A stretch of 64,000 nucleotides of DNA from Fulvimarina sp040239565 (GCF_040239565.1 NZ_JBEHWS010000004.1:254682-318681), one strand, 5' to 3'. Counted from the first letter of the stretch, positions 44,891 through 54,499 are shown. Translations and numbers: made by a program. The notes: generated from the sequence alone by a model not told the origin.

Positions 44891-46089
44891 CAGTTGTCCC
44901 CTTCACTCTCGCCGGTTTCGGCTTCAGCTTCGCCGGTCTTCTCTTTCTCCTCGCTTCCGGACGGTCCACCGAAACGCTCGTGAACGACCTTGCCGTCGCG
45001 CGTCAGCAGCGTCGATTTCACGAGCTCGTCGTCGAAATCGATTTTGAGCGTTGGCTTTTCAGCCTCCTTGTCGATCATGGTTTCGAGGAAGGAGGAGAGG
45101 TTCTTGGCGTAGAGCAAAGAAGCGCTCGCCGCGATCCGGCCGGCCACGTTCTTGTAGCCGATCACCTTTGCCGGCCCGACATCGACGATTTCGCCAGGTT
45201 TCGAGCCTTCGACGTTGCCGCCGCGCTCCACGGCGAGATCGACGAGCACAGAGCCCGGCTTCATCGCTTCGATCATTGTCTTGGAGACGAGCTTCGGCGC
45301 TGGCTTGCCCGGAATGAGCGCTGTCGTGATCACGACGTCCTGAGCGGCGATGTGCTCTTCGACGAGCTCTGCCTGCTTCTTCTGATACTCTTTGCTCATC
45401 TCGGTGGCGTAGCCGCCTGAGTCTTCGGCCTTCTTGAATTCCTCGTCCTCGACGGCAATGAACTTCGCGCCTAGCGATTCGACCTGCTCCTTGGTGGCCG
45501 GCCGGATATCGTTGGCCGAGACGCGCGCCCCAAGGCGCTTGGCGGTCGCGATCGCCTGAAGGCCTGCGACGCCCGCGCCCATAACGAAAACCTTCGCTGC
45601 CGGAACGGTGCCCGCCGCGGTCATCATCATCGGGAAGGCGCGATCGAATTCGTGGGAAGCGTCGATGACGGCCTGATAGCCGGCGAGATTGGCCTGGGAT
45701 GAGAGAACGTCCATCACCTGGGCCCGGGTGATGCGCGGCATCAGCTCCATGGAGAAGGCGAAGATCTTGGCTTCGGCCAGCTCCTTGAGTGCGTCCTCGT
45801 TGCCGTAGGGGTCCATCAGAGCGAGAACGACGGCGCCATCCTTGTAGCCCGAGGCCTCCGACTTGCTCGGCCGACGCACCTTGAGAACGACATCGGCATC
45901 CTTGCCGCTATCGCCGTCGCCGATCGAGGCGCCCGCATCTTCGAACGCCTTATCGGTGATTCTGGAGTGTTCGCCCGCGCCGGACTGAACGACGATTTCG
46001 GCTCCAAGACCTTTTAGCTTCTTGATCGTGTCGGGCGATGCCGCAACGCGGGTCTCGCCGTCTTCTTCACGCGGTATGAAGACCTTCAT
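44890..46089 (-). CDS. pntAA: NAD(P) transhydrogenase alpha subunit, NAD-binding part
   Basis: Soluble NAD(H)-binding subunit of 399 residues. It shows the alanine-dehydrogenase-like N-terminus KVFIPREEDGETRVAASP, the Rossmann motif VFVMGAGVAGLQAIATAKRLGA and the loop DVVITTALIPGKPAPKLVS. ATG at 46089 gives the family N-terminus; the frame eight codons upstream does not. It heads the pntAA-pntAB-pntB operon that supplies NADPH from the proton gradient. Confidence 0.95.
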   Translation of the reverse strand: MKVFIPREEDGETRVAASPDTIKKLKGLGAEIVVQSGAGEHSRITDKAFEDAGASIGDGDSGKDADVVLKVRRPSKSEASGYKDGAVVLALMDPYGNEDALKELAEAKIFAFSMELMPRITRAQVMDVLSSQANLAGYQAVIDASHEFDRAFPMMMTAAGTVPAAKVFVMGAGVAGLQAIATAKRLGARVSANDIRPATKEQVESLGAKFIAVEDEEFKKAEDSGGYATEMSKEYQKKQAELVEEHIAAQDVVITTALIPGKPAPKLVSKTMIEAMKPGSVLVDLAVERGGNVEGSKPGEIVDVGPAKVIGYKNVAGRIAASASLLYAKNLSSFLETMIDKEAEKPTLKIDFDDELVKSTLLTRDGKVVHERFGGPSGSEEKEKTGEAEAETGESEGDN

Positions 46090-46169
46090 CCGTCGCTTTC
46101 CCTCCCATATCATTCAAAGCCGTTGACACGGCCTGCTTCATCCGCGTTGATCGCAGCTATTCTTGGAAG

Positions 46170-46394
46170 CTATTTGGCTAGGAAATAGGCGGCGGCGAAG
46201 ACAATCAAGAATGTGCCGATGCCACCAAGGACGCCGCCGGAGCCAACAAGGCTTACTGCCATGGCGACCAGCAACGCGACGACGAAAATCGCCCCCCATT
46301 TGAACATGTTCAGGAACAGCGCATAGGTCCGATCATGCTCCGGATAGTCCATATCCGCGGCGCTGTCGGTGTCGTAGCTGGGCTGGGTTGCCAT
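46170..46394 (-). CDS. aa3-type cytochrome c oxidase subunit IV
   Basis: Protein of 74 residues with the alphaproteobacterial COX4 signature DYPEHDRTYALFLNMFKW, followed by two hydrophobic helices. Adjoins the pnt operon upstream, an association common in rhizobia. ATG at 46394 is chosen because the further 21 residues upstream are not family-like. Confidence 0.88.
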   Translation of the reverse strand: MATQPSYDTDSAADMDYPEHDRTYALFLNMFKWGAIFVVALLVAMAVSLVGSGGVLGGIGTFLIVFAAAYFLAK

Positions 46395-46484
46395 TCGTGT
46401 GCCTTTCGAGACGAAAATATCCCTTGGGACATACACGAAGAGTTGCTTTTCTGGCAACGACGGTGAGGCCGTTTCGCTTTCACC

Positions 46485-46523
46485 CCTCGAACAAAAAAGG
46501 GCCGGCGATGAGCCAGCCCTTTT
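46485..46523 (-). terminator. Terminator after the PfpI gene
   Basis: On the minus strand AAAAGGGCTGGC and GCCGGCCCTTTT pair with one mismatch around a five-base loop and continue into a T6 run. Confidence 0.82.
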
Positions 46524-46547
46524 CGGTCTTCAATATATTGCTAAAGC

Positions 46548-47111
46548 TCAAGCGGCCTTGCGATCCTCGTGACGGCCTTCTTCGACCTCCTCGATGATCT
46601 TGCTGATGAACGCAGGGAGATCGCCTGGATTGCGCGAGGTGATCAGCGCTTCGTGGCAGACGACTTCCTGATCGAGCCAGTTGCCACCGGCATTCACGAT
46701 GTCGGTCTTGATCGACTTGTAGGACGTCACGTCGCGCCCGCGCACGACGTCCGCCTCGATCAGCAGCCATGGTGCGTGGCAGATCGCGGCGAGCGGCTTC
46801 TTCGAGTTGAAGAACTCGCGGACGAATGACACGACCTTCGGGTCGGCGCGCAGCACGTCGGGATTGATCTGCCCGCCCGGCAGGACCAGCGCATCGTAAT
46901 CGCTTACGCGGACCTCTGAGAGCTGCTTGTCTACATTGATCTCGCGATTCCAGTGATCCTGATCCCAACCGCGGATGGAACCGCTTTTAGTCGAGATCAC
47001 GTGAACCTCGGCACCGGCTGCCTGAAGCTTATCCAACGGCTCGGTGAGTTCGACTTCCTCGAAACCATCCGTTGCGAGAATGGCGATCTTCGCCTCAGAA
47101 ATCTTGGTCAT
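46548..47111 (-). CDS. PfpI/DJ-1 family protein (type 1 glutamine amidotransferase-like)
   Basis: Protein of 187 residues with the DJ-1/PfpI fold. The nucleophile elbow AICHAPW holds the cysteine and histidine, and the GFEEVELTEP segment holds the conserved glutamate. Members act as deglycases, chaperones or peptidases against stress damage. Two ATG codons are adjacent; the second (47111) is better spaced from GGAG. Confidence 0.87.
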   Translation of the reverse strand: MTKISEAKIAILATDGFEEVELTEPLDKLQAAGAEVHVISTKSGSIRGWDQDHWNREINVDKQLSEVRVSDYDALVLPGGQINPDVLRADPKVVSFVREFFNSKKPLAAICHAPWLLIEADVVRGRDVTSYKSIKTDIVNAGGNWLDQEVVCHEALITSRNPGDLPAFISKIIEEVEEGRHEDRKAA

Positions 47112-47114
47112 CAT

Positions 47115-47432
47115 TTACTCCGTTCTGATTGACACGTCTCTTGGCGAGCGGTGGTTTCGGGACGCAGAACAGCTCGACACGTTCGATATCGAACGCGAAG
47201 CGAACCGGTTATTTTGCCTGGTTGCCCGGAACTCGGCGCTAACCGCCGAAACAAGCCACTCGTCGTTGGCGAGACTTTCCGTGTTTGGCTGAAGAACGGT
47301 CACTGCCCGCGAACGTTCCATGGCTTCCCGATCGTCGGCGGGCGAAAAATTCGAACTGGCCCCTTATCCTAATGTAAAGACAAAAACCGTATCCTTCGCC
47401 GCATTTCTTACCGAGAGTAGCTGGCTGAAGGA
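47115..47432. other. Gene-free gap between PfpI and the TadG-like gene
   Basis: About 320 bases with divergent genes on both sides, so it must hold two promoters. I see no convincing coding frame, repeat or RNA gene in it. Confidence 0.5.
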
Positions 47433-48737
47433 ATGTTTAAGGTGAGATTTTTTAGAGATGACAGCGGCAATTTCGGTATGATCGCCGCGCTGCTCGTACT
47501 TCCGATCATGCTCGCCGCTGGCGGAGCCATCGACATGACCCGGCTCCAGGCGGCGAAGTCGCAACTCGATGCGGCGGCCGATGCGGCGGTTCTATCGGCG
47601 CTCTCCCCCTCGAGCCCGACATTCGAAAAGGCCATACTCATGGCCGGGGACGGCAAGATTGAAGGCGGCGAAGCGCTGATCGAACGGGTGGCCAAGGCAA
47701 ACCTACTCAACCGGATTCAGTTGGACGATGTGGAAATTGATCCGAAACTGACGAAGACGGGAAATGTGCTCGTTTCCGAGATCGAATATTCGGCGGACGT
47801 CCAGATGCATTTCGGTGGTTTGTTCGGGAAGAAGGTCAGGACCGTAACCGGTAAGGTTCGAGCCGAAACCGCTATTGGCGCGCCGATTGATTTCTACATG
47901 CTACTCGATAACACGCCATCGATGGGCGTAGGCGCCACACCGCGAGATATCCAAACTCTTTTGGACAACACGGGAAATGGCGGTAGGGGCGACGAAGAAA
48001 AGTGCGCGTTTGCATGCCACCAGATGGATAAAGCAAATAACTACTACAATCTTGCCAAGTCCCTCGGTGTCAAAATGCGTATTGATGTCGTGCGCCACGC
48101 GACACAGCGATTGACGGAGCGAGCGAAGAAGGTCCGTCAGACGCCTGACCAGTTTCGGATGGCTGTCTATTCATTCGGAAAACGAGCAGAAGCAATGGGT
48201 TTCACGGAAGTGGCGCCACTCACTGGTGATCTCGATAGCGTAAGTGCCAAGACCGACGCTCTCGACCTCATGACCATCCCTACAAAGAATTTCTTCAATG
48301 ATCAGCTGACATCGTTCGACGACACTTTAAAATCAGCAAGCAAAGAAATTCCGGCCAAGGGTACGGATGGAAAAAGCGACCGCCGACAAATCCTATTCTT
48401 CGTATCCGACGGAGTCGCCGACTCATACAAGCCTTATGGTTGCACCAAGAGGCTGACCAAGGCGACACGCTGCCAAGAGCCGATCGATGTGAAATACTGC
48501 GAGAAGTTAAAGAAACGAGACGTCGAGATCGCCGTTCTCTACACCACCTATCTGCCCCTCTGGAATAACGAGTGGTATCGAAATTGGATACAACCGTTCT
48601 CTAACGAAATCGCCCCGAAAATGAAGGAATGTGCATCGCCTGGTTTCTTCTTTGAAGTCAGCCTCAGCGAAGGCATCGAGGAGGCGATGGAAGCCCTTTT
48701 CATGAAGACGGTCTCTCAGCCGCGCCTAACGAACTGA
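47433..48737 (+). CDS. TadG-like protein with von Willebrand A domain
   Basis: Protein of 434 residues. The N-terminus FFRDDSGNFGMIAALLVLPIML is the Tad/TadE-G type membrane anchor with AIDMTRLQAAKSQLDAAADAAVL behind it. A vWA domain starts near residue 150 with a MIDAS motif D159-N-T-P-S and continues to FFVSDGVADS. Six cysteines in the C-terminal half suggest disulphides outside the cytoplasm. No other tad/cpa pilus genes are near, so this is an orphan, perhaps an envelope adhesin. It looks somewhat lower in GC than its neighbours. Confidence 0.82.
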   Translation: MFKVRFFRDDSGNFGMIAALLVLPIMLAAGGAIDMTRLQAAKSQLDAAADAAVLSALSPSSPTFEKAILMAGDGKIEGGEALIERVAKANLLNRIQLDDVEIDPKLTKTGNVLVSEIEYSADVQMHFGGLFGKKVRTVTGKVRAETAIGAPIDFYMLLDNTPSMGVGATPRDIQTLLDNTGNGGRGDEEKCAFACHQMDKANNYYNLAKSLGVKMRIDVVRHATQRLTERAKKVRQTPDQFRMAVYSFGKRAEAMGFTEVAPLTGDLDSVSAKTDALDLMTIPTKNFFNDQLTSFDDTLKSASKEIPAKGTDGKSDRRQILFFVSDGVADSYKPYGCTKRLTKATRCQEPIDVKYCEKLKKRDVEIAVLYTTYLPLWNNEWYRNWIQPFSNEIAPKMKECASPGFFFEVSLSEGIEEAMEALFMKTVSQPRLTN

Positions 48738-48763
48738 GGGCAACTTTATCCGAGGGATGTACG

Positions 48764-48802
48764 GGCTCCGTTGCACTGATCTTCAGTGTGGCGGAGCCTT
48801 TT
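48764..48802 (+). terminator. Terminator after the TadG-like gene
   Basis: GGCTCCG and CGGAGCC form the base, and CACTGA and TCAGTG form an upper stem with a three-base loop, separated by a small internal loop. TTTT follows. Confidence 0.8.
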
Positions 48803-48995
48803 GCCGTCCCGGAGGCACCCTTCCCCGCTTTGAATGGTCAGCCAATGAATGAGGCACTGAAAGCGCGAAACCCGAGCGTAGCTTCAGCATTGGGCTTTAT
48901 GTGACCGGCACAAAAAAGAGCCGAACACCAGGCATCAATGACATCGGTCGTCTGGTTCATCGTCTCGAGGCCGAACAAGCAAACCGAAGCAATTC

Positions 48996-49733
48996 ATGAT
49001 TCCGGACTGGCTCCATCTTCTCGCAATCATCCTGATCCTCGCGGGTCTCTTGTCTTCCCTCATCCTGCTTGCGATTGTCATCTATCGCCCGCAGCATATG
49101 GCCGTAATGAATTTCGTCTGGCCGATCACCGGGCTCTATGCCGGCCCGCTCGCGCTCTGGGGCTATTTCAAATACGGCTGGCTGGCACGCGACGACATCG
49201 CGCGGGCCGCGATGGAAAACGACAAACCGATGCCGCACATGGAGAAGACGCCATTCTTTGCCTCGGTCGGCAAAGGCGCGACCCATTGCGGCGCGGGCTG
49301 CACGATCGCCGACATCATTGCGGAAACGGTTGCCTTCCTCTTCCCGGCGGTCGCGATCGTCTTCGGGTATGAAACCCTCTTTTCGGAAAAGATCTTCGCC
49401 GTCTGGATCTTCGATTACATTCTCGCGCTGATCATCGGCATCGCGTTTCAATATGCTTCGATCAAGCCGATGAATCCGGACATGAGCCGAGGCGGCGCGC
49501 TGAAGGCTGCGATCAAGGCCGACATCCTGTCGCTGACGGCTTGGCAGGTGGGAATGTATGGCTTCATGGCGCTGGCGCACTTCGTCCTGTTCGGAGCACT
49601 GATCGGCGTCGCTATCGATCCGTCCACTCCCGAATTCTGGGCCTCCATGCAGATCGCCATGATCTGCGGATTCCTGACATCCTACCCGGTCAACCGCTGG
49701 CTGATCTCGAAGGGTCTCAAAGAGCGAATGTAG
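48996..49733 (+). CDS. DUF4396 family membrane protein
   Basis: Integral membrane protein of 245 residues with about six helices. The cysteine-containing segment THCGAGCTIADIIAE between helices is the DUF4396 hallmark and may bind a metal. Function unknown; DUF4396 proteins are sometimes annotated as copper-related, which I cannot verify. hslU follows 183 bases later on the same strand. Confidence 0.8.
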   Translation: MIPDWLHLLAIILILAGLLSSLILLAIVIYRPQHMAVMNFVWPITGLYAGPLALWGYFKYGWLARDDIARAAMENDKPMPHMEKTPFFASVGKGATHCGAGCTIADIIAETVAFLFPAVAIVFGYETLFSEKIFAVWIFDYILALIIGIAFQYASIKPMNPDMSRGGALKAAIKADILSLTAWQVGMYGFMALAHFVLFGALIGVAIDPSTPEFWASMQIAMICGFLTSYPVNRWLISKGLKERM

Positions 49734-49916
49734 CCTGTGCGACGCCTGCCGGCCGAGGCATGTTCTCTCGCAAGGCGCTGGCGTTCGAACCTGCCTTAAA
49801 GGGCGCACTGGCGAATCTCGCAGCTCCAACCCATGTAGCGGTTTCAGAATAAGGGCGGGCCAACGCCCGCAGACGAAGGACAGGCCGGCGACGAGCCCGC
49901 CAAACCCAGACGAGCC

Positions 49917-51218
49917 ATGACAGATTATTCCCCCCGCGAGATCGTATCCGAACTCGACCGCCACATCATCGGCCAGAAGGACGCCAAGCGCGCCGTCGCA
50001 GTCGCACTGCGCAATCGTTGGCGCCGGCAGCAGCTCGAACCGGGCCTGCGCGAAGAGGTGATGCCAAAGAACATCCTGATGATCGGCCCCACCGGCGTCG
50101 GCAAGACGGAAATTTCCCGCCGCTTGGCCAAGCTCGCGGGTGCGCCCTTCATCAAGATCGAGGCGACGAAGTTCACCGAGGTCGGCTACGTAGGCCGCGA
50201 CGTGGAGCAGATCATCCGCGATCTCGTCGAGATCGGCATCGGCATCGTGCGGGAGAAAAAGCGGGAAGAGGTTAAGGCCAAGGCCCATAAGGGAGCCGAG
50301 GATCGCGTCCTCGAAGCGCTCGTCGGCAAGTCTGCCTCGCCCGCCACGAAGGACTCTTTTCGCAAGAAACTGCGCGATGGCGAACTCGACGACAAGGAGA
50401 TCGACGTCGAGATCTCCGACACGTCGAACCCCATGGGCGGCATGGACATTCCCGGCATGCCCGGCGCCAATATCGGCGTCCTCAACCTGTCGGAGATGTT
50501 CGGCAAGGCGATGAACCGCACCAAGCAGGTGCGCACGACGGTTCGCGACTCCTACGATCTCTTGATCGGCGAGGAATCCGACAAGCTGCTCGACCAGGAG
50601 CAGCTCACCCGCGAAGCGGTCGAAGCGGTGCAGAACAACGGTATCGTCTTCCTCGACGAGATCGACAAGGTGGCGAACAAGGACGGCCATTCCGCCGGCG
50701 TCTCCCGCGAAGGCGTGCAGCGCGATCTCCTGCCGCTGGTCGAAGGCACGACCGTTGCGACTAAGCATGGACCGGTGAAGACCGACCACATCTTGTTCAT
50801 CGCCTCCGGTGCGTTCCACGTCTCCAAGCCGTCGGACCTGCTGCCAGAGCTTCAGGGCCGCCTGCCGATCCGCGTCGAACTCCGCGCCCTCACCCGTGAG
50901 GACTTCCGCCGGATTCTCACCGAAACCGAAGCCTCGCTCATCAAGCAGTACATTGCCTTGATGAAGACCGAGAACGTGAACCTAGAGATCACCGAGGACG
51001 CAATCGACGCTCTGGCCGACACGGCAGTGAAGCTGAACGGCTCGGTGGAAAACATCGGCGCCCGCCGGCTCCAGACGGTTATGGAGCGGGTTCTCGACGA
51101 CATCTCGTTCGAGGCCCCGGACAAGGGCGGCGAGACCTACACGATCGATGCGGCCTATGTGCACAATGCGCTCGACGGCATTGCGGGCGACACGGACCTC
51201 TCGCGCTTCATCCTCTGA
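49917..51218 (+). CDS. hslU: ATP-dependent protease ATPase subunit HslU
   Basis: AAA+ unfoldase that feeds proteins to the HslV peptidase. The 433 residues have Walker A GPTGVGKT at 57-64, the pore loop KFTEVGYVGRDVEQI, the intermediate domain, Walker B IVFLDEIDKV and the conserved C-terminus ending DLSRFIL that docks into HslV. hslV is not upstream as it commonly is; it must lie elsewhere in the genome. Confidence 0.95.
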   Translation: MTDYSPREIVSELDRHIIGQKDAKRAVAVALRNRWRRQQLEPGLREEVMPKNILMIGPTGVGKTEISRRLAKLAGAPFIKIEATKFTEVGYVGRDVEQIIRDLVEIGIGIVREKKREEVKAKAHKGAEDRVLEALVGKSASPATKDSFRKKLRDGELDDKEIDVEISDTSNPMGGMDIPGMPGANIGVLNLSEMFGKAMNRTKQVRTTVRDSYDLLIGEESDKLLDQEQLTREAVEAVQNNGIVFLDEIDKVANKDGHSAGVSREGVQRDLLPLVEGTTVATKHGPVKTDHILFIASGAFHVSKPSDLLPELQGRLPIRVELRALTREDFRRILTETEASLIKQYIALMKTENVNLEITEDAIDALADTAVKLNGSVENIGARRLQTVMERVLDDISFEAPDKGGETYTIDAAYVHNALDGIAGDTDLSRFIL

Positions 51219-51248
51219 TGCCCCAGTGACTGGCTCCCTTTCTCCAGG

Positions 51249-51270
51249 TTTTGGCACTATCGTGCCAAAA
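51249..51270. promoter_or_regulatory. Perfect inverted repeat TTTTGGCAC-TATC-GTGCCAAAA
   Basis: Nine-base arms with a four-base centre lie between hslU and the sensor kinase gene and touch the first candidate start codon. As a hairpin it has no T tail beyond the stem, so an operator or a translation-control stem is more likely than a terminator. Confidence 0.55.
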
Positions 51271-53090
51271 TGCTTGGAGGATGGGCGCTAGATTTCATGG
51301 GGTGGGAAGCCACAAGTGCGCCTGCGCAGTCGGGCCGCCCGGCAATCCGGCGCCGGTTTTGGCTCCTGCGAGGCTTTGCGGCGGTATCGATCGTCGCGAT
51401 TGCAATTCTCGCGATCGTCCTTGCCGGTCGGTTCGCCGCCGATCGAGAGCGTGAGCGGATCGTCCGCGATGCGGTCGAGACGCTCAACGTGCAGACCGCC
51501 GTCCTCGAAGGCATTCTCGACAAATATCGCCTGCTGACGCCGCTGGTCGCGCAGGCTCGCGAGATAAGGTCGATTCTGTCACCGCCCGGCGCACCGCTGA
51601 TCGAGATCGACCGGAATGAAGCGCTGTTAGAGGTGGGGCGCATCACGGCGATGTCGGGTGCTCTCGATGTCGCGCTTCTCTCGGCGGATCGCGAGATCAT
51701 CGCTTCCTCTCGAAACCGGTTGTCGCTGGAGGACGATGAGGTGCAGTCAGCCCTCGACGTCGCTTCCGAAGGCCGGCTCGGTCGTCAGAGCCTCATCCTT
51801 CCCGATGGCGAACGGGCTTATCTGTTTACCTGGATGGTCCGCCGCGAGCGCAATATTCTCGGCTATGTCACCGTGCTCGTCGGTTTCGAGTCAGTCGAAT
51901 CGACCTGGGCGCTCTCGAAGAACCCAATTCTCGTCACCGACAAATTCGACCGAATATTTCTGACGAACCGTCCCGAATGGGGGATAGAAACCCTTCCAGC
52001 TATCGATTCCGCGGCATGGTTCGCCCGTATCGGCGATCTCGATGTGCCCTACCTCGAACGAACGCGCTACATGCCCCTCCTCGAATGGCAGGTGCACGTG
52101 CTGGCCAGCACCAGCGCGATAACGCAGGCCGCACTCTATTCTCAGGCTCTTGCCGCGCTTCTCGTGGTTCTCTTCGCTTCAACCATCGGCGTCCTGATCC
52201 GCAGGCGTGAACAGGCGATCCTGCGCGAGCGCCGCGACCGATCGGTCGCTCTGAAGCTTGAGCGCAAGGTGCGCGACCGGACGCGGGCCCTCAGCCGTGC
52301 CAATCAGACCCTCACCGGCGAAGTCGAAGAACGCCGACAGACGGAAGAGAAACTACGCAAGACGCAGAACGAACTGGTTCAGACCGCGAAGCTCGCAGGG
52401 CTCGGTCAGATGGCGGCGACACTCGGCCACGAGTTCAACCAGCCGATTGCCGCGATCCGGACCTATGCCGACAATGCCGAACGCCTGATCGCCAGCGACC
52501 GAACCGAGATGGCGGCGCAAAACCTCAAGCGCATCACTGCGATGACCGAGCGCATGGCGGAAATGTCGAAGACGCTCCTCGCCTTCGCCCGCAAACCCGG
52601 AACCACATCGAGCCCGATCGCGCTCGGCGCGGTCCTCGACGAGGCGATGATTCTCGTTCGTCCGCGCCTCAAGAAGACGGGTATCAAGCTCACCATCGCA
52701 CCGGAATTGCGGGATGTGGAAGTGATCGGCGGAAAGATCCGGCTGAGCCAGGTGTTCGTCAATCTCATCAACAACGCGGCCGATGCGATCGGCGAGACCT
52801 CGGGAAGCCGGATCGAAGTCACCCTTTCGCGAAGTTCGGTGGATGGCATTGCGGAGATCGAAATCCGCGACGACGGACCGGGCATTCCTACTGAGATGCA
52901 GTCCGAAATCTTCGAACCCTTCTTCACCACGAAATCGAGTGGCGAAGGCATCGGGATTGGCCTTTCCATCGTCTCCAACATTCTTGCGGATTTCGGCGGA
53001 ACCATCAGGCTCCTCAAAAGCGGCCCGGAGGGAACGGTGTTTGCAATTCGTCTGCGAAACGCCGATAGCGCGGCGATTGCCGCCGAATAG
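51270..53090 (+). CDS. dctB: Sensor histidine kinase DctB-type
   Basis: Inner-membrane kinase that senses a dicarboxylate and phosphorylates DctD. Of 606 residues, helices near 29-52 and 291-312 enclose a periplasmic PAS-like sensor domain. A coiled coil (about 325-375) leads to the H box GHEFNQPIAAIRTYADNAERL (H387), N box NNAADAI, G1 DDGPGI and G2 GEGIGIGLSI. An in-frame ATG at 51297 is the alternative start. The response regulator follows 20 bases later. Confidence 0.9.
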   Translation: MLGGWALDFMGWEATSAPAQSGRPAIRRRFWLLRGFAAVSIVAIAILAIVLAGRFAADRERERIVRDAVETLNVQTAVLEGILDKYRLLTPLVAQAREIRSILSPPGAPLIEIDRNEALLEVGRITAMSGALDVALLSADREIIASSRNRLSLEDDEVQSALDVASEGRLGRQSLILPDGERAYLFTWMVRRERNILGYVTVLVGFESVESTWALSKNPILVTDKFDRIFLTNRPEWGIETLPAIDSAAWFARIGDLDVPYLERTRYMPLLEWQVHVLASTSAITQAALYSQALAALLVVLFASTIGVLIRRREQAILRERRDRSVALKLERKVRDRTRALSRANQTLTGEVEERRQTEEKLRKTQNELVQTAKLAGLGQMAATLGHEFNQPIAAIRTYADNAERLIASDRTEMAAQNLKRITAMTERMAEMSKTLLAFARKPGTTSSPIALGAVLDEAMILVRPRLKKTGIKLTIAPELRDVEVIGGKIRLSQVFVNLINNAADAIGETSGSRIEVTLSRSSVDGIAEIEIRDDGPGIPTEMQSEIFEPFFTTKSSGEGIGIGLSIVSNILADFGGTIRLLKSGPEGTVFAIRLRNADSAAIAAE

Positions 53091-53110
53091 GCTGAGCGGG
53101 AGCGACCTTC

Positions 53111-54499
53111 ATGCCCGATCCAAGCGCCGCAGTCGTTCATCTGGTCGACGACGACGAGGATCTGCGCGACGCCCTCGCCCAAGGGCTCGAATTGGAAGGC
53201 TTGCCCGTCCGCATTCATCAGAACGGGTCCACGCTTCTCTCCCAGCTTCGGCACGACGCCTATGCGGTGGTCGTCAGCGACATTCGCATGAAGGGTCTCG
53301 ACGGGCTGCAACTTTTGAAAGAAGCTCTCGCGATCGATCCGACGCTGCCGGTCATCCTGATTACCGGCCATGGCGACGTTCAGATGGCGGTGGATGCCAT
53401 GCGGACCGGCGCCTACGACTTCATCGAGAAGCCTTTCTCGGTATCGCGGCTCTACTCGGTCATCGAGCGCGCCCTCGAAAAGCGCCGCCTCGTCATGGAG
53501 AACCGGCTGCTGCGCTCGGTTCTCGACGGAGACCACGAACTGGCGGCACGGCTTGTCGGGCGAACACCGGCGATCCAGAGGCTTCGCAACGAGATATCGG
53601 CGCTTGCCGACACGGATGTCGATGTCCTCATCCTCGGAGAGACCGGCGCCGGCAAAGAGGTCGTCGCACGCGCACTGCACGATTTCGGCGACCGCAAGAA
53701 GGGCAATTTCGTCGCCATCAACTGCGCAGCTCTCCCGGCCGATATCATCGAATCGGAACTCTTCGGCCACGAGCCCGGCGCGTTCACCGGTGCCCAGAAG
53801 CAACGGATCGGCAAGCTGGAACATGCAGACGGAGGCACGATCTTTCTCGACGAGATTGAATCGATGCCGCTTGATCTTCAGGCAAAGCTTCTGAGGGCGA
53901 TCGAGACCCGTACGATCGAGCGGCTGGGCTCTAACAAGCCGATCGAACTCGATATCCGCTTTCTCGCCGCGACCAAGACCGATCTTGCCGAGGCCGGCCG
54001 CAAGGGCAGGTTTCGCTCCGACCTCTATTATCGCCTCAACGTCGTGACGATGACGATCCCGCCGCTGAAGGAACGCCGCGAGGATATCCCGCTCCTGTTC
54101 TATCACCTTGCGCGCGAGGCGCGGGCGAGGTTCCGACGCGAAATCCCGCCGATCGCCCCGGAGATCGAGGCAATGCTGATCGGGCAGGACTGGCCCGGAA
54201 ATGTCCGCGAGCTACGCAATTACGCCGACCGGTTCGTCCTCGGTATGTGGCCGGGAGTGGCCGCCGCAAAGAAGTCCGAAACCGAGCGCCTTTCCGAGCC
54301 CGTCAGCGAGAAAGGTTCGCTCGCCGACCGGTTGGCGGCCTATGAAAAGCTCGTCATCGAAACGGAACTGTCGCGAAATCAAGGTGCGCTGAAGCCGACG
54401 TTCGAGGCGCTTCAGATTTCGCGCAAAGGTCTATACGACAAGATCAAAAGGCTCGGGATCGAAACAAGCGAACCCGACGAGGAGCGCAGCGACGCCTGA
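53111..54499 (+). CDS. dctD: Sigma-54-dependent response regulator DctD-type
   Basis: Activates sigma-54 promoters after phosphorylation by the preceding kinase. The 462 residues have a receiver domain (acidic pocket D13-D15, phospho-acceptor D57, K107), an AAA+ domain with Walker A GETGAGKE at 176-183 and the sigma-54-contacting GAFTGA loop at 223-228, and a C-terminal Fis-type helix-turn-helix (FEALQISRKGLYDKIKRL). The obvious target is the sigma-54 promoter before dctP. Confidence 0.93.
   Translation: MPDPSAAVVHLVDDDEDLRDALAQGLELEGLPVRIHQNGSTLLSQLRHDAYAVVVSDIRMKGLDGLQLLKEALAIDPTLPVILITGHGDVQMAVDAMRTGAYDFIEKPFSVSRLYSVIERALEKRRLVMENRLLRSVLDGDHELAARLVGRTPAIQRLRNEISALADTDVDVLILGETGAGKEVVARALHDFGDRKKGNFVAINCAALPADIIESELFGHEPGAFTGAQKQRIGKLEHADGGTIFLDEIESMPLDLQAKLLRAIETRTIERLGSNKPIELDIRFLAATKTDLAEAGRKGRFRSDLYYRLNVVTMTIPPLKERREDIPLLFYHLAREARARFRREIPPIAPEIEAMLIGQDWPGNVRELRNYADRFVLGMWPGVAAAKKSETERLSEPVSEKGSLADRLAAYEKLVIETELSRNQGALKPTFEALQISRKGLYDKIKRLGIETSEPDEERSDA

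Noticed and set aside
47044..47292. Plus-strand frame of 82 codons before the TadG-like gene
   Set aside because: Its first part is antisense to the PfpI gene and the rest has no recognisable protein features.
49781..49795. TTCGAACC-like sequence resembling a tRNA T arm
   Set aside because: No acceptor or anticodon stem can be folded around it. I found no tRNA or rRNA gene in the window.
51253..51266. Possible sigma-54 promoter before dctB
   Set aside because: TGGCAC is followed by a GC one base too early for sigma-54 spacing; the sequence is better explained as an inverted repeat.
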